A stretch of DNA of 64,000 nucleotides from contig NZ_CP072524.1 in the NCBI RefSeq assembly GCF_017753665.1, positions 1,054,001 to 1,118,000 on the forward strand. Reading direction: 5' to 3'. This DNA comes from Neisseria sicca (GTDB taxonomy: Bacteria > Pseudomonadota > Gammaproteobacteria > Burkholderiales > Neisseriaceae). Every line of letters starts with the position of its first letter. Position 1 is the first letter of the stretch. The position numbers and the translations under genes are program-made. Shown one piece after another: positions 27,200-36,362 of the stretch. The notes under the pieces were generated by a model. It was not told the origin of the DNA, did not search any database, and was given only the letters and a program-made list of their open reading frames with translations.

Positions 27200-27601
27200 A
27201 TGAAAAACGACCACGACAATACGGCGATGCGGCTAGACAAATGGCTTTGGGCTGCGCGCTTTTTCAAAACCCGCGCGCTGGCTCAAAAACATATCGAATT
27301 GGGCAGGGTTCAGGTCAACGGCACCAAAGTCAAAAACAGCAAAAACATCAGCGCGGGCGACATCATCGACCTGACGCTCAATTCGCTGCCTTACAAAATC
27401 AAAGTATTGGCACTCAACCACCAGCGCCGCCCCGCCCCCGAAGCGCGTCAGCTTTACGAAGAAGACATGAAAACCGCCGCCGAACGCGAAGCGCAAAAAC
27501 AGCTCGACCAAGCAAGCCGCATCAGCGCGGCGTATCCCGACGGCAGGCCGACCAAACGCGACCGCCGCCAACTCGACCGCATGAAGCGCGACAGCTGGTA
27601 G
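27200..27601 (+). CDS. hslR: S4-domain heat-shock protein 15 (ribosome-associated)
   Basis: A 133-residue RNA-binding protein. The S4 domain is MRLDKWLWAARFFKTRALAQKHIELGRVQVNG at residues 10-42. The basic C-terminal tail is rich in Lys and Arg (KRDRRQLDRMKRDSW). Hsp15 recycles 50S subunits that still carry nascent chains. An uptake sequence pair and a strong terminator follow. Confidence 0.9.
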   Translation: MKNDHDNTAMRLDKWLWAARFFKTRALAQKHIELGRVQVNGTKVKNSKNISAGDIIDLTLNSLPYKIKVLALNHQRRPAPEARQLYEEDMKTAAEREAQKQLDQASRISAAYPDGRPTKRDRRQLDRMKRDSW

Positions 27602-27690
27602 GATTCGGAGTTTGTCTTGGTGGAATCGTACTTTTCAGACGACCTTTATCAGGAAACAGGTACAGGTCGTCTGAAATCTTATCCGAACTA

Positions 27691-27720
27691 AAACAGGCAG
27701 GTTTTCCCTGCCTGTTTTTT
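27691..27720. terminator. rho-independent terminator between hslR and the porin gene
   Basis: The arms AAACAGGCAGG and CCTGCCTGTTT pair around a three- to four-base loop, with a T-run after. The symmetrical arms suit both convergent genes. Confidence 0.85.
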
Positions 27721-27749
27721 CGTTTCTACAAAACCTTTATCCAAACGGC

Positions 27750-28868
27750 TTAGAATTTGTATTCCACCTGACCGCGCAAGACGTTGACGTCTTGTCTGCT
27801 TGAGCCGGCAGTCGGGGTAACTTGTTTGCCCGCCAAGTAAAAGCCTGACACTTTCCAGTTTTTCCAAGGAACGTAGGTCGCGCCGACTTGTACGCCTTGT
27901 ACGTTTTTACTGTAGTCTTGTACGGAAGATACGCCCGAAAGCGCACCGACGTGGCGGTAATTCAGGAAGGCGTCGTAGGAATTGCGGACTTTCCAGTCGG
28001 CAAGTTTATAGCGGACTTCGGTGAACACGCCGTCGTTTTTGATTTTTTGCCCTGCGTCGTTATAGGCTTTGATGTTGGACTTGCTGACTGCCGCCATCCA
28101 ACGCCAATCGTCGTTGAATTTGACATCTGCGCCGATTTCGCCGAAGACGGCGTTTTTCTTCGCGCCGCGCACGTCTATGTCTTTCATGTAGCTGACGGTT
28201 GCGCCGACGTTGATGTTTTCGTTAATCGGCAGGCTGCTTTGAATGGCGGCGAAGTGTTTGCGGCGGCCGCCTATGCCCCATACGTTGTCGTTGAGGCTGC
28301 CGGTGCGGCGGCCTGCGTAAATTTTGGTGGGCAGGGTTTTGTTGTCAAAGAAGATTTCGCCGCCGGTTACTTCGGTATCCCAGACACGTCCGTAGGAGGA
28401 AAATGCGCCGAATTTACCGACGCGGGCTTTGATGCCTTCGGTAATCGAGCCTTCGGCATACAGTTTGTTCACGGGAACATCATGGTCGCCGTTGAATTTG
28501 CCGGTTTTCAAGTCGATGTTGGGTTCGATTTGGGTTACCAGTTTCCAGTCTTTATAAAGTTTGGCGCGCAACCAGAATTCGGCGTTGAAATTGGTATTGG
28601 AGGCGTCGGGCGTGGGATTGGTGCTGCTGTTGTTGGCATTGATGTCTTTGGTGTCGGCGCGGACGCGGAATGTTCCGTTTACGGTCAGCAAATCGTTGAA
28701 AATGCTGATTTTATCTTCGTCTTTGCGGATGACGCTGCCCGAATTGACGTAATCGCTCGTCGTTGCCAATGCGGCGGCATCGCGCTCTACGCTAGCGGTT
28801 TCTGCAAATGCGGTGGGTAATGCCGCCAAGGCAGTGCATACAACGGCAAAGTTTTTTTGGATGTTCAT
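27750..28868 (-). CDS. outer-membrane beta-barrel porin-like protein
   Basis: A 372-residue protein with a clear signal peptide (MNIQKNFAVVCTALAALPTAFA, cleavage expected after AFA). Alternating polar/hydrophobic strands fill the body, and the C-terminal residue is phenylalanine (VEYKF), the outer-membrane assembly signal. Repeated DW/NW strand motifs (YKDWKLVTQIEP, DDWRWMAAVSK, WKNWKVSGFYLAG) fit a substrate-specific porin rather than PorA/PorB. The start at 28868 is the one that gives the signal peptide. The substrate is unknown. Confidence 0.78.
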   Translation of the reverse strand: MNIQKNFAVVCTALAALPTAFAETASVERDAAALATTSDYVNSGSVIRKDEDKISIFNDLLTVNGTFRVRADTKDINANNSSTNPTPDASNTNFNAEFWLRAKLYKDWKLVTQIEPNIDLKTGKFNGDHDVPVNKLYAEGSITEGIKARVGKFGAFSSYGRVWDTEVTGGEIFFDNKTLPTKIYAGRRTGSLNDNVWGIGGRRKHFAAIQSSLPINENINVGATVSYMKDIDVRGAKKNAVFGEIGADVKFNDDWRWMAAVSKSNIKAYNDAGQKIKNDGVFTEVRYKLADWKVRNSYDAFLNYRHVGALSGVSSVQDYSKNVQGVQVGATYVPWKNWKVSGFYLAGKQVTPTAGSSRQDVNVLRGQVEYKF

Positions 28869-29049
28869 GCCAATCTCCGATTGAAGGGTAAAAGGTATTT
28901 TTAACAAAAATTCCTAATCAATATTTGTTAGAAATTTACTAATTTTTGTAATCGAACGGCTGTAATCCTATGAAAGACGGCACAAACCGTCAAGAAGATT
29001 TAGAGTATTATGCTTATTTCCAAACTGATTTTGACGCATATCAATAGAG

Positions 29050-29102
29050 AAAGGTCGTCTGAAAACTTCCGGCAGCATCCGTTTCGTTTTCAGACGACCT
29101 TT
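29050..29102. terminator. uptake-sequence terminator downstream of recD
   Basis: An inverted AGGTCGTCTGAAAAC pair around a 20-base loop, 10 bases after the recD stop. Confidence 0.7.
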
Positions 29103-29112
29103 AGGGTTTGAT

Positions 29113-30870
29113 TCAAGCTTTCGGCACGAACATCGCGTCCAAGATGTCGCCCAATGCCGTGCGGCGGGTTTTGCGGGTCTCCACCGCCATCCGCCATTGT
29201 TCTTCATTTCCCCAAAAAACGAAGCGTTCCCGCGCGCGGGTGATGGCGGTGTAGAGCAGCGCGTTGTTCAAGCCTGACAGCGTGTCATCCCCGCCCTGCT
29301 CTATTTTTCTTGATGGCGGTAGCAGCCACACTTCCCGGTATTCCGAACCTTGGCTTTTATGCACGGTCATGGCGAACGCGGACTCAAACTGTGGCAGGCG
29401 GCTGATGGCAATTTTTTTGAAGCCGTCCGCATTCGGGAAATACGCCGCCAAACCATTTGCCGATTCCGCGTCGGGCATAATCAGCCCGATGTCGCCGTTG
29501 AACACTTCCAGCGTATAGTCGTTGCGCGCAATCATGATGATTTGTCCCGCGAACCACGGCGTATCCGCGCCCGCCCGATGTTTGCGTTGCAGATAACGGC
29601 AATACTCTTCGTTGAACGCCTCCGCGTCCTGCCGCCATGCCGCCAAAACGACCACATCCGCCGCGTGTCCGAACGCCAGCGCCACATCGTTTTTATCGAC
29701 TGCCTGCCAGTATTTTTCGTGTTTACGGTAAAGCAGCTCCGCCTGCTGTTTCAGACGACCTTCGCGGATTTCCAACTCATCGGGGAACAAGGCAAACTGC
29801 GCCCAACCTTCCCCGCTCTTACCCGACACAACCGACCTCGCCAAGCAACCGATGCCGCTATTTGCGCCGAAACGGTGGCTGACCGTCAGTTGCGCGACGT
29901 TTTGCGACAAAACCGGCGGATTTTCCTCCACGGGGAAACCGTGTTCAGGCAGATAAATGCTCAGCTGATCCGCCGTCTCCTTATCCAAAACCGTCCGTCT
30001 CGACAACGCCGCCAATACCGCGCCGACACCGACCGAAGGCAGTTGGAACTCGTCGCCCAAAAAAATCACGCGGCAGCCCGACGGAATCGCACGCAGCAAG
30101 TGAAGCAGCAGGGAAACATCCAACATCGAAGCCTCATCCACCACCAACACATCCAAAGGCAGCGGGCGGTTGCCGTCAAACGCAGGCAGCATTTGCGGCG
30201 GGCGCAGCTTCAAAAGGCGGTGGACCGTCTGCCCTTCCAGAGCGGACAAATGATTGCGCACCACATCCGGCATCTCGAAACCGTCCACCGCCCGATGCAG
30301 CGCGCGCGCCATATGCGCCGCAGCCTTGCCCGTCGGCGCGGCCAGAGCGATACGCGGCAGGCGCGTGGCAGAGTTGGTACAAATCAGCCCCAAAAGTTTC
30401 GCCACCGTCGTCGTCTTTCCCGTACCCGGCCCGCCCGTAATCAGCATAAACGCCTGAAGCAGGGCAAGCCCCGCCGCATCCCGCTGCCCTGCGCTGCCTT
30501 TGTCGGCAAACCAGCCGGACAAGTTTTGCGACGCGCTCATCCAATCCACAGGCTCGACTTCCGCTTCTGCCAAACGCTTGATTTCAGCCACCAAATCATG
30601 CTCGAGCTGCCACATCCGCCCCAAAAACAACTTTCTGCCCTGCAACACCAACGGCGACGTGCCCTGCCCGACCGTCGGCGCCAATCCCGCCAATTCGTCC
30701 GCCTCGCCCTCATCCAGCCACACAAACGAGTGCCCGTTCTGCAAAGCCGCAAACAGCCGCAACACATAAGGCGTCAGCACCGCAGCATGCTCCGGTACGC
30801 AACGCTCCAGCAAATGCCCGGCCGCTTGAGCGGCGGCAAGGTTCAAATCATCGGCGGTATTCTCAGCCAT
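29113..30870 (-). CDS. recD: exodeoxyribonuclease V subunit alpha
   Basis: A 585-residue superfamily 1B helicase of the RecBCD repair enzyme. Walker A is ITGGPGTGKTTTVAKLL near residue 147, Walker B VVDEASMLD, and motif VI region TVHKSQGSEY with the C-terminal AITRARERF. It is the 5'-3' motor of the complex. recB and recC are not nearby. The length is normal for neisserial RecD. Confidence 0.93.
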   Translation of the reverse strand: MAENTADDLNLAAAQAAGHLLERCVPEHAAVLTPYVLRLFAALQNGHSFVWLDEGEADELAGLAPTVGQGTSPLVLQGRKLFLGRMWQLEHDLVAEIKRLAEAEVEPVDWMSASQNLSGWFADKGSAGQRDAAGLALLQAFMLITGGPGTGKTTTVAKLLGLICTNSATRLPRIALAAPTGKAAAHMARALHRAVDGFEMPDVVRNHLSALEGQTVHRLLKLRPPQMLPAFDGNRPLPLDVLVVDEASMLDVSLLLHLLRAIPSGCRVIFLGDEFQLPSVGVGAVLAALSRRTVLDKETADQLSIYLPEHGFPVEENPPVLSQNVAQLTVSHRFGANSGIGCLARSVVSGKSGEGWAQFALFPDELEIREGRLKQQAELLYRKHEKYWQAVDKNDVALAFGHAADVVVLAAWRQDAEAFNEEYCRYLQRKHRAGADTPWFAGQIIMIARNDYTLEVFNGDIGLIMPDAESANGLAAYFPNADGFKKIAISRLPQFESAFAMTVHKSQGSEYREVWLLPPSRKIEQGGDDTLSGLNNALLYTAITRARERFVFWGNEEQWRMAVETRKTRRTALGDILDAMFVPKA

Positions 30871-30890
30871 TTTCGTTTCCCGTATTGAAA

Positions 30891-30930
30891 AAAGGTCGTC
30901 TGAAAATGGACATCCGGTTTTCAGACGACC
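30891..30930. terminator. uptake-sequence inverted pair upstream of recD
   Basis: An AGGTCGTCTGAAAA arm and its complement around a short loop, between the divergent recD and rlmJ starts. It cannot end either gene; it is probably only an uptake signal or an attenuator. Confidence 0.5.
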
Positions 30931-31084
30931 TGTATTATATCGGACAAAACAAAAATTTCCGCGACGGCAGCCTGTCAGGACGGTTTACTTCCAGCGCAAT
31001 CCCAAGGTCGTCTGAAAGCCCGGCAACAGTCCCGCTCCATTTGCGGATATAATCGCCCTTCCCTGTTTTCAGACGACCCCTGCC

Positions 31085-31930
31085 ATGCTCAGCTACCGCC
31101 ACGCCTTCCATGCCGGCAACCACGCCGATATGCTCAAACATTTCACCCTCTTCCTTACGCTGGAATATTTCAACCTCAAAGACAAACCGTATTGGTATAT
31201 CGACACCCACAGCGGCGCGGGTTTGTATGATTTGCGCGGAGAGCAGGCGCAGAAGGTCGGAGAATACCGGCAGGGGATTGCACGGCTGCTTCAAGCAGAT
31301 GCGCTGCCTTCGGATTTGTCCGACTTTACCGGTCGTCTGAAAGAAATCCTGCCCGATGAAAACCTCTACTGCGGCTCGCCCTGGCTTGCCCGCTTTCTCA
31401 CCCGCGACTGCGACAAACTTCGCCTATTCGAGCTTCATCCTGCCGATTTTGCGCATTTGCAAAACAACATGAAAGAAGCCCGCCTGGGCAAACGCGGGCA
31501 AATCGCGCAAGCCGACGGCTATCGCGGACTGATTTCGCTGCTTCCCCCTCCGCCGCGCCGCGCCGTGGTACTGATCGACCCACCCTATGAGGAAAAACAG
31601 GATTACCGCCGCGTCGTCCAAACCCTGCAAGACGCGCTCAAACGTTTCGAGTCGGGCTGTTATCTGGTTTGGTATCCCTGCTTGAGCCGCGAAGAGAGCC
31701 GCAAGCTGCCGGAACAGTTGAAAAAACTCATGCCCGAAAATTACCTTCAAGCCGAGCTTTATGTCCACAAACCGCGCGAAGACGGGTTCGGTATGCACGG
31801 CAGCGGGATGTTCGTCCTCAATCCGCCCTATCTGCTGGCAAAAAAATTGGCGGATACGCTGCCCAAGCTGACGGAAATTCTGGCTCAAGATGATGCGGCG
31901 CGTTTCGTTTTAGACTATCAAATCAAATAA
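31085..31930 (+). CDS. rlmJ: 23S rRNA (adenine(2030)-N6)-methyltransferase
   Basis: A 281-residue enzyme that methylates A2030 of 23S rRNA. The N-terminus MLSYRHAFHAGNHADMLKH is diagnostic, and the N6-adenine catalytic motif is present as VVLIDPPYEEKQDY near residue 163. The C-terminal MHGSGMFVLNPPYLL is also conserved. Confidence 0.94.
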   Translation: MLSYRHAFHAGNHADMLKHFTLFLTLEYFNLKDKPYWYIDTHSGAGLYDLRGEQAQKVGEYRQGIARLLQADALPSDLSDFTGRLKEILPDENLYCGSPWLARFLTRDCDKLRLFELHPADFAHLQNNMKEARLGKRGQIAQADGYRGLISLLPPPPRRAVVLIDPPYEEKQDYRRVVQTLQDALKRFESGCYLVWYPCLSREESRKLPEQLKKLMPENYLQAELYVHKPREDGFGMHGSGMFVLNPPYLLAKKLADTLPKLTEILAQDDAARFVLDYQIK

Positions 31931-31936
31931 ACCGGC

Positions 31937-31978
31937 AAAGGTCGTCTGAAAACTGGAAAACAGTTTTCAGACGACCTT
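31937..31978. terminator. uptake-sequence terminator after rlmJ
   Basis: An AGGTCGTCTGAAAACTG arm and its complement, seven bases beyond the rlmJ stop codon. Confidence 0.75.
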
Positions 31979-32033
31979 CCCCTATCGTTTTCCGCTAAAA
32001 TACCCGTCTCTTTTTCCTTCTTGACCGTCTTCA

Positions 32034-33092
32034 ATGTCCCAGCGCAAAATCATCCATATCGACATGGACGCGTTCTACGCATCGGTGGAACTGCGCGAGC
32101 AGCCGCATTTGAAAGGGCTGCCCGTGGTCGTCGCGTGGGAGGGCGCGCGTTCGGTGATTTGCGCCGCATCGTATGAGGCGCGGCAGTTCGGGCTGCATTC
32201 CGCGATGTCGGTGGCGACAGCGAAAAGGCTGTGTCCGCAAGCGGTGTATGTGCCGCCGCATTTCGATTTGTACCGTCAGGTTTCCGCGCAGATTCACGCC
32301 GTATTCAGGCGCTATACTGATTTAATCGAACCCCTGTCGCTGGACGAAGCCTATCTTGACGTTACCCATAATTTCAAAAACATCCCTTACGCCAGCGAAG
32401 TTGCCAAAGAAATCCGCGCCGCCATTTTTGCGGAAACCGGCCTGACCGCTTCCGCAGGCATCGCGCCGAACAAATTTCTAGCGAAAATCGCGTCGGACTG
32501 GCGCAAGCCGAACGGGCAATTCGTCCTGCCGCCGCACAAGGTCATGGCTTTTTTGGAAACCCTGCCTTTGGGCAAAATCCCCGGCGTGGGCAAGGTAACG
32601 CTGAAAAAAATGCAGTCGCTGGGCATGCAGACAGCAGGCGATTTGCGCCGTTTCGAGCGCGGCGAACTTTTAAACCATTTCGGACGTTACGGCTACCGCC
32701 TTTACGATTTGGCGCGCGGTACGGACGAACGCCCCGTCAAAGCCGAACGCGAACGCCTCCAAATCTCCACCGAAATCACCCTGCCCGAAGACCTGTCGCT
32801 CGAACAAGTCGCCGGACACCTGCCCCACCTTGCCGAAGACCTGTGGCGGCAAATCGAGCGAAAAAACGTCGAAGCCAAAGGTGTAACCCTCAAGCTGAAA
32901 ACCCATGATTTCCGCATCATCACCCGCTCCCTGACCTACTCTTCCGTCCTTCCCGACACCGACGCCCTGCTTTGCGCCGCGCAAACCCTGATGCAGCGCG
33001 TGCCGCCCCAGCGCGAAGACGCCTTCCGCCTGATCGGCATAGGCGTGAACCACCTCGTGCCGAAAGACCAGCAGCAATCGCTTTGGTTATAA
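32034..33092 (+). CDS. dinB: DNA polymerase IV
   Basis: A 352-residue Y-family translesion polymerase. The catalytic motifs HIDMDAFYASVE (start) and LSLDEAYLDVT (near 105) hold the metal-binding acidic residues, and GIAPNKFLAKIASDWRKPNGQ is the conserved palm element. The C-terminal little-finger domain is intact, but no canonical QLxLxx beta-clamp motif is evident; the end is DQQQSLWL, a possible variant (QQSLWL). Confidence 0.94.
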   Translation: MSQRKIIHIDMDAFYASVELREQPHLKGLPVVVAWEGARSVICAASYEARQFGLHSAMSVATAKRLCPQAVYVPPHFDLYRQVSAQIHAVFRRYTDLIEPLSLDEAYLDVTHNFKNIPYASEVAKEIRAAIFAETGLTASAGIAPNKFLAKIASDWRKPNGQFVLPPHKVMAFLETLPLGKIPGVGKVTLKKMQSLGMQTAGDLRRFERGELLNHFGRYGYRLYDLARGTDERPVKAERERLQISTEITLPEDLSLEQVAGHLPHLAEDLWRQIERKNVEAKGVTLKLKTHDFRIITRSLTYSSVLPDTDALLCAAQTLMQRVPPQREDAFRLIGIGVNHLVPKDQQQSLWL

Positions 33093-33222
33093 AGAAATAG
33101 AAAAGCATTCTTTCCCCTTCACGCGAGACCGCCCGACAATAATGTTCCGAACAAACTTTCAGACGACCCCTTTTTGCCGCAAGAGAGGTCGTCTGAAAAC
33201 AAAAATCAAGGAACAGCCAACC

Positions 33223-33954
33223 ATGTCCCTCTTCCGTCCCCAGCTTTGGACTATACCGACGACAGGCGAAGCCGAACGGCGCCGGCTGCCCGAGTTGGTC
33301 GCCACGCTCGAAACCCGCCTCAAACACATCGCCCGCCGCTATCCGCAAGCCGTTTTCGCCTCCAGCCTTGCCGTCGAAGACATGATCGTTACCGACGCCA
33401 TCTGCCGCCTGAAACTCCCCCTGCGCATCATTACCCTCGACACCGGCAAGCTCAATCCCGAAACCGCCGCCCTGATTACCGCCGTCAACGTCCGCTACCA
33501 AACCGAGCTGGAAGTCTTCCACCCCAATCCCGACAGCGCGCGGCAGTTTGAACAGGAATTCGGCGCAACCGCCATGTACGACAGCGTCGAGCTGCGCCGC
33601 CGTTGCTGTCACATCCGCAAAATCGAGCCGCTCAACCGCGCCCTGAAAAACGCCCCCGCCTGGCTGACCGGTCAACGCCGCAGCCAATCGGCAACCCGCA
33701 GCGAATTGGATTTCGAAGAAACCGACCACAGCCGCAACATCGCCAAGTTCAACCCCATTTTCGACTGGGAAGAAAACGACGTCTGGGCATACGCGCAAGC
33801 CTACGACGTTCCGCTCAACGCCCTGTATTTCCAAGGCTACCCGAGCATAGGCTGTGAACCTTGCACCCGCCCCGTCAAAGCAGACGAAGACATCCGCGCC
33901 GGACGCTGGTGGTGGGAAAGCAAGGACAGCAAAGAATGCGGGCTGCACAAATAA
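33223..33954 (+). CDS. cysH: assimilatory adenylyl-sulfate/PAPS reductase
   Basis: A 243-residue reductase that makes sulfite from activated sulfate. SSLAVEDMIVTDAI is the PP-loop-like region and the C-terminal ECGLHK carries the catalytic cysteine. It also has CC in RRRCCHIRK and CxxC in GCEPCTRPV. That CC...CxxC pattern binds a 4Fe-4S cluster and marks the APS-type rather than the PAPS-type enzyme. The start at 33223 follows CAAGGAACAG. The absence of cysC nearby is consistent with direct APS use. Confidence 0.9.
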   Translation: MSLFRPQLWTIPTTGEAERRRLPELVATLETRLKHIARRYPQAVFASSLAVEDMIVTDAICRLKLPLRIITLDTGKLNPETAALITAVNVRYQTELEVFHPNPDSARQFEQEFGATAMYDSVELRRRCCHIRKIEPLNRALKNAPAWLTGQRRSQSATRSELDFEETDHSRNIAKFNPIFDWEENDVWAYAQAYDVPLNALYFQGYPSIGCEPCTRPVKADEDIRAGRWWWESKDSKECGLHK

Positions 33955-33972
33955 CCCTTGTCAGGCAAGGCA

Positions 33973-34021
33973 AAAAGGTCGTCTGAAAAACCAAATTCAG
34001 TTTTTTTCAGACGACCTTTTT
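33973..34021. terminator. uptake-sequence terminator after cysH
   Basis: An inverted AGGTCGTCTGAAAAA pair with long A and T runs, 19 bases past the cysH stop. The following 34022-34274 is AT-rich, has no gene, and probably holds the carbonic anhydrase promoter. Confidence 0.8.
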
Positions 34022-34274
34022 CATGAGGTGGCATTCCTTAAATTTTTCAAGTGTGAAAAACGGAAGTTTTCTATTTTAAATTATTATCCATTCCTAAAAC
34101 GACAATATCGTTTTTAAAAAAATGAATTCGCTTTAACTTCATAGCCTTAAATTAATTAGCAAAAGAAGGCTTGACCTAATGATTTAATATGGCTATGGTT
34201 TAATAAAAAATAACAATATTCCACATACGCACCGCAATGCTTTTTTCCCTCCTCCTTACAGAAAGGATATTGCA

Positions 34275-35033
34275 ATGCCCTGCTTGATCCGTACGTTGCC
34301 TCGTCTGACTGTCTTCCTGCTGTCCACCTTCGCAGCATTCTCTGCCGCCGCACACGGCAGCCACACCCATTGGGGTTACACCGGACACGACTCCCCCGAA
34401 AGCTGGGGCGAGCTTTCTGAAGAGTTCCGTTTATGCTCCACAGGCAAAAACCAATCTCCCGTCAACATTACCGAAACCGTCTCAGGCAGACTGCCCGCCA
34501 TCAAAGTCAATTACAAACCGAGCGCCGTTAACGTGGAAAACAACGGCCACACCATCCAAGTCAACTACCCGGAAGGTGGCAATACCCTCAGCGTAAATGG
34601 TCGCACCTACACCCTGAAACAATTCCATTTCCATGTACCCAGTGAAAACCAAATCAAAGGCCGCACCTTCCCGATGGAAGCCCACTTCGTCCACTTGGAC
34701 GAAAACCGCCAGCCTTTGGTATTGGCAGTATTGTACGAACCTGGCAAAACCAACGACCGCCTCGCACCTATATGGAACGTGATGCCGATGAAGGAAGGAA
34801 AGGTAAACCTCGACAAAGCTTTCGACGCCGGCACCCTGCTGCCGAAACGGTTGAAATACTACCGCTTCGCCGGTTCGCTGACCACACCGCCGTGCAGCGA
34901 AGGCGTATCGTGGCTAGTGCTGAAAACCTACGACCACATCGATCAGGCGCAGGCAGAAAAATTCACCCGCGCCGTCGGCTCGCATAACAACCGCCCCGTC
35001 CAGCCGCTTAACGCGCGTGTTGTCATCGAATAA
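34275..35033 (+). CDS. cah: periplasmic alpha-carbonic anhydrase
   Basis: A 252-residue zinc enzyme that interconverts CO2 and bicarbonate. The signal peptide is MPCLIRTLPRLTVFLLSTFA with cleavage near SAAAHG. The zinc histidines are in KQFHFHVPSENQ and EAHFVHLDE, and TTPPCSEGVSWLV holds the conserved substrate pocket; the two cysteines (CSTGKNQ, PPCSEG) likely form the disulfide known from the gonococcal enzyme. GAAAGGA precedes the start. Confidence 0.94.
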   Translation: MPCLIRTLPRLTVFLLSTFAAFSAAAHGSHTHWGYTGHDSPESWGELSEEFRLCSTGKNQSPVNITETVSGRLPAIKVNYKPSAVNVENNGHTIQVNYPEGGNTLSVNGRTYTLKQFHFHVPSENQIKGRTFPMEAHFVHLDENRQPLVLAVLYEPGKTNDRLAPIWNVMPMKEGKVNLDKAFDAGTLLPKRLKYYRFAGSLTTPPCSEGVSWLVLKTYDHIDQAQAEKFTRAVGSHNNRPVQPLNARVVIE

Positions 35034-35051
35034 ACAGTAAAGCCGTAAACG

Positions 35052-35098
35052 AAAAGGTCGTCTGAAAACCTAAATTTGGTTTTTCAGACGACTTTTTT
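35052..35098. terminator. uptake-sequence terminator after cah
   Basis: An inverted AGGTCGTCTGAAAACC pair with a T-run, 18 bases after the cah stop; it also faces the end of cysD. Confidence 0.75.
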
Positions 35099-35176
35099 CG
35101 CTCTTCATCACAATGTTTCCGGAACAAAGTCATCGGCTTGGGTTTCAACTCAAGCCGATTTCGCCAGCAGCTCCGC

Positions 35177-36091
35177 TCAAAAATACCCCGCCTTTTTACG
35201 CTCTTCCATCGCCGCTTCCGACACGCGGTCGTCCATGCGCGTGGCGCTGCGTTCGGAAATGGTGGCTGCTGCGGTTTCTGCGATGATGTCTTCGGGCGTG
35301 GCGGCGGTGCTGGCTACGGGGCAGGTGCAGGAAATGTCGCCGACGGTACGGAAGCGCACGTCGCGGATTTGGGAAACTTCGCCTTCGCGTTTCGGCGTCA
35401 GCGGGGTAACAGGAACGAGCAGCCCGCCCCGTTCGACGACTTCGCGTTTGTGGCTGTAATAAATCGGCGACAGCGCGAGCTTTTCGCGGGCGATGTATTG
35501 CCAGATGTCGAGTTCCGTCCAGTTGGAGATGGGGAACACGCGCATGTTTTCGCCGCTAAAGAGCCGCGTATTGTAGAGCGACCAGAGTTCGGGACGCTGG
35601 CTTTTCGGGTCCCATTGTCCGAATTCGTCGCGGAACGAAAATATCCGCTCCTTCGCCCGCGCTTTTTCCTCATCGCGCCGCGCGCCGCCCATCAGTGCGT
35701 CAAAGCCTTGTTCTTCAATGGTTTCCACCAGCGTAACCGCCTGCGCGGCGTTGCGTGAATCGGATTCGCGGCGCAGGACGACCGTGCCTTTTTTGATGGA
35801 ATCTTCGACGCTGCCGACCACCAGCTGTACGCCCGTGCGCGCCACGGTTTCATCGCGGAACTGAATCACTTCGGGGTAGTTATGTCCCGTATCGACGTGC
35901 AGCAGCTTGAACGGCAGCTTGAGCGGGCGGCCTTCGAGCTTGAACGCTTTGACCGCCAGCGCCAGCAAAACGACGGAATCCTTGCCGCCGGAAAACAGCA
36001 GCGCGGGATTTTTCGCTTCGGCGACGACTTCGCGGATGATGTAGATGGATTCGGCTTCGAGCCAGTCTAAGTGGTGGTTTTGAATAGACAT
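35177..36091 (-). CDS. cysD: sulfate adenylyltransferase subunit 2
   Basis: A 304-residue N-type PP-loop ATPase (LFSGGKDSVVLLALA near residue 33) that makes APS together with the GTPase CysN. LHVDTGHNYPEVIQFRD and the C-terminal SEAAMEERKKAGYF are typical and intact. cysN, normally adjacent downstream, is absent: the next gene is carbonic anhydrase on the other strand. The enzyme needs CysN to work efficiently, so it must be encoded elsewhere or be lost. Confidence 0.92.
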   Translation of the reverse strand: MSIQNHHLDWLEAESIYIIREVVAEAKNPALLFSGGKDSVVLLALAVKAFKLEGRPLKLPFKLLHVDTGHNYPEVIQFRDETVARTGVQLVVGSVEDSIKKGTVVLRRESDSRNAAQAVTLVETIEEQGFDALMGGARRDEEKARAKERIFSFRDEFGQWDPKSQRPELWSLYNTRLFSGENMRVFPISNWTELDIWQYIAREKLALSPIYYSHKREVVERGGLLVPVTPLTPKREGEVSQIRDVRFRTVGDISCTCPVASTAATPEDIIAETAAATISERSATRMDDRVSEAAMEERKKAGYF

Positions 36092-36196
36092 ATTGTTCTC
36101 TTTAGCAAAACTCGGATAGGCGGTACTCTAAAGAGGTCGTCTGAAAAACGGAAAGAATGGTTTGTTTGAAGCAAAGATGATTTCGTTATATTGGCG

Positions 36197-36238
36197 GGAT
36201 CGTCTGAAAAGGGATTGCCGTTTTCAGACGACCTTTTT
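36197..36238. terminator. uptake-sequence inverted pair between cysD and cysG
   Basis: A CGTCTGAAAA arm and its complement in the region between divergent cysD and cysG. It lies upstream of both, so it is unlikely to be a terminator of either. Confidence 0.45.
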
Positions 36239-36362
36239 GCTGCGTGGCAACGGAAGCGGCGCATATAACCAAACTCGATAAGATAAGCAAAAACCATTCT
36301 TTCCGCCGAAGCCTGCGGGATTTTAAGATGGGCGGCACGATAGCTTAATAAGAGAACACGCC

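Noticed and set aside
29350..30888. A 512-codon frame opposite recD
   Set aside because: It mirrors the recD codons, is Arg/Gln-rich throughout and lacks domains.
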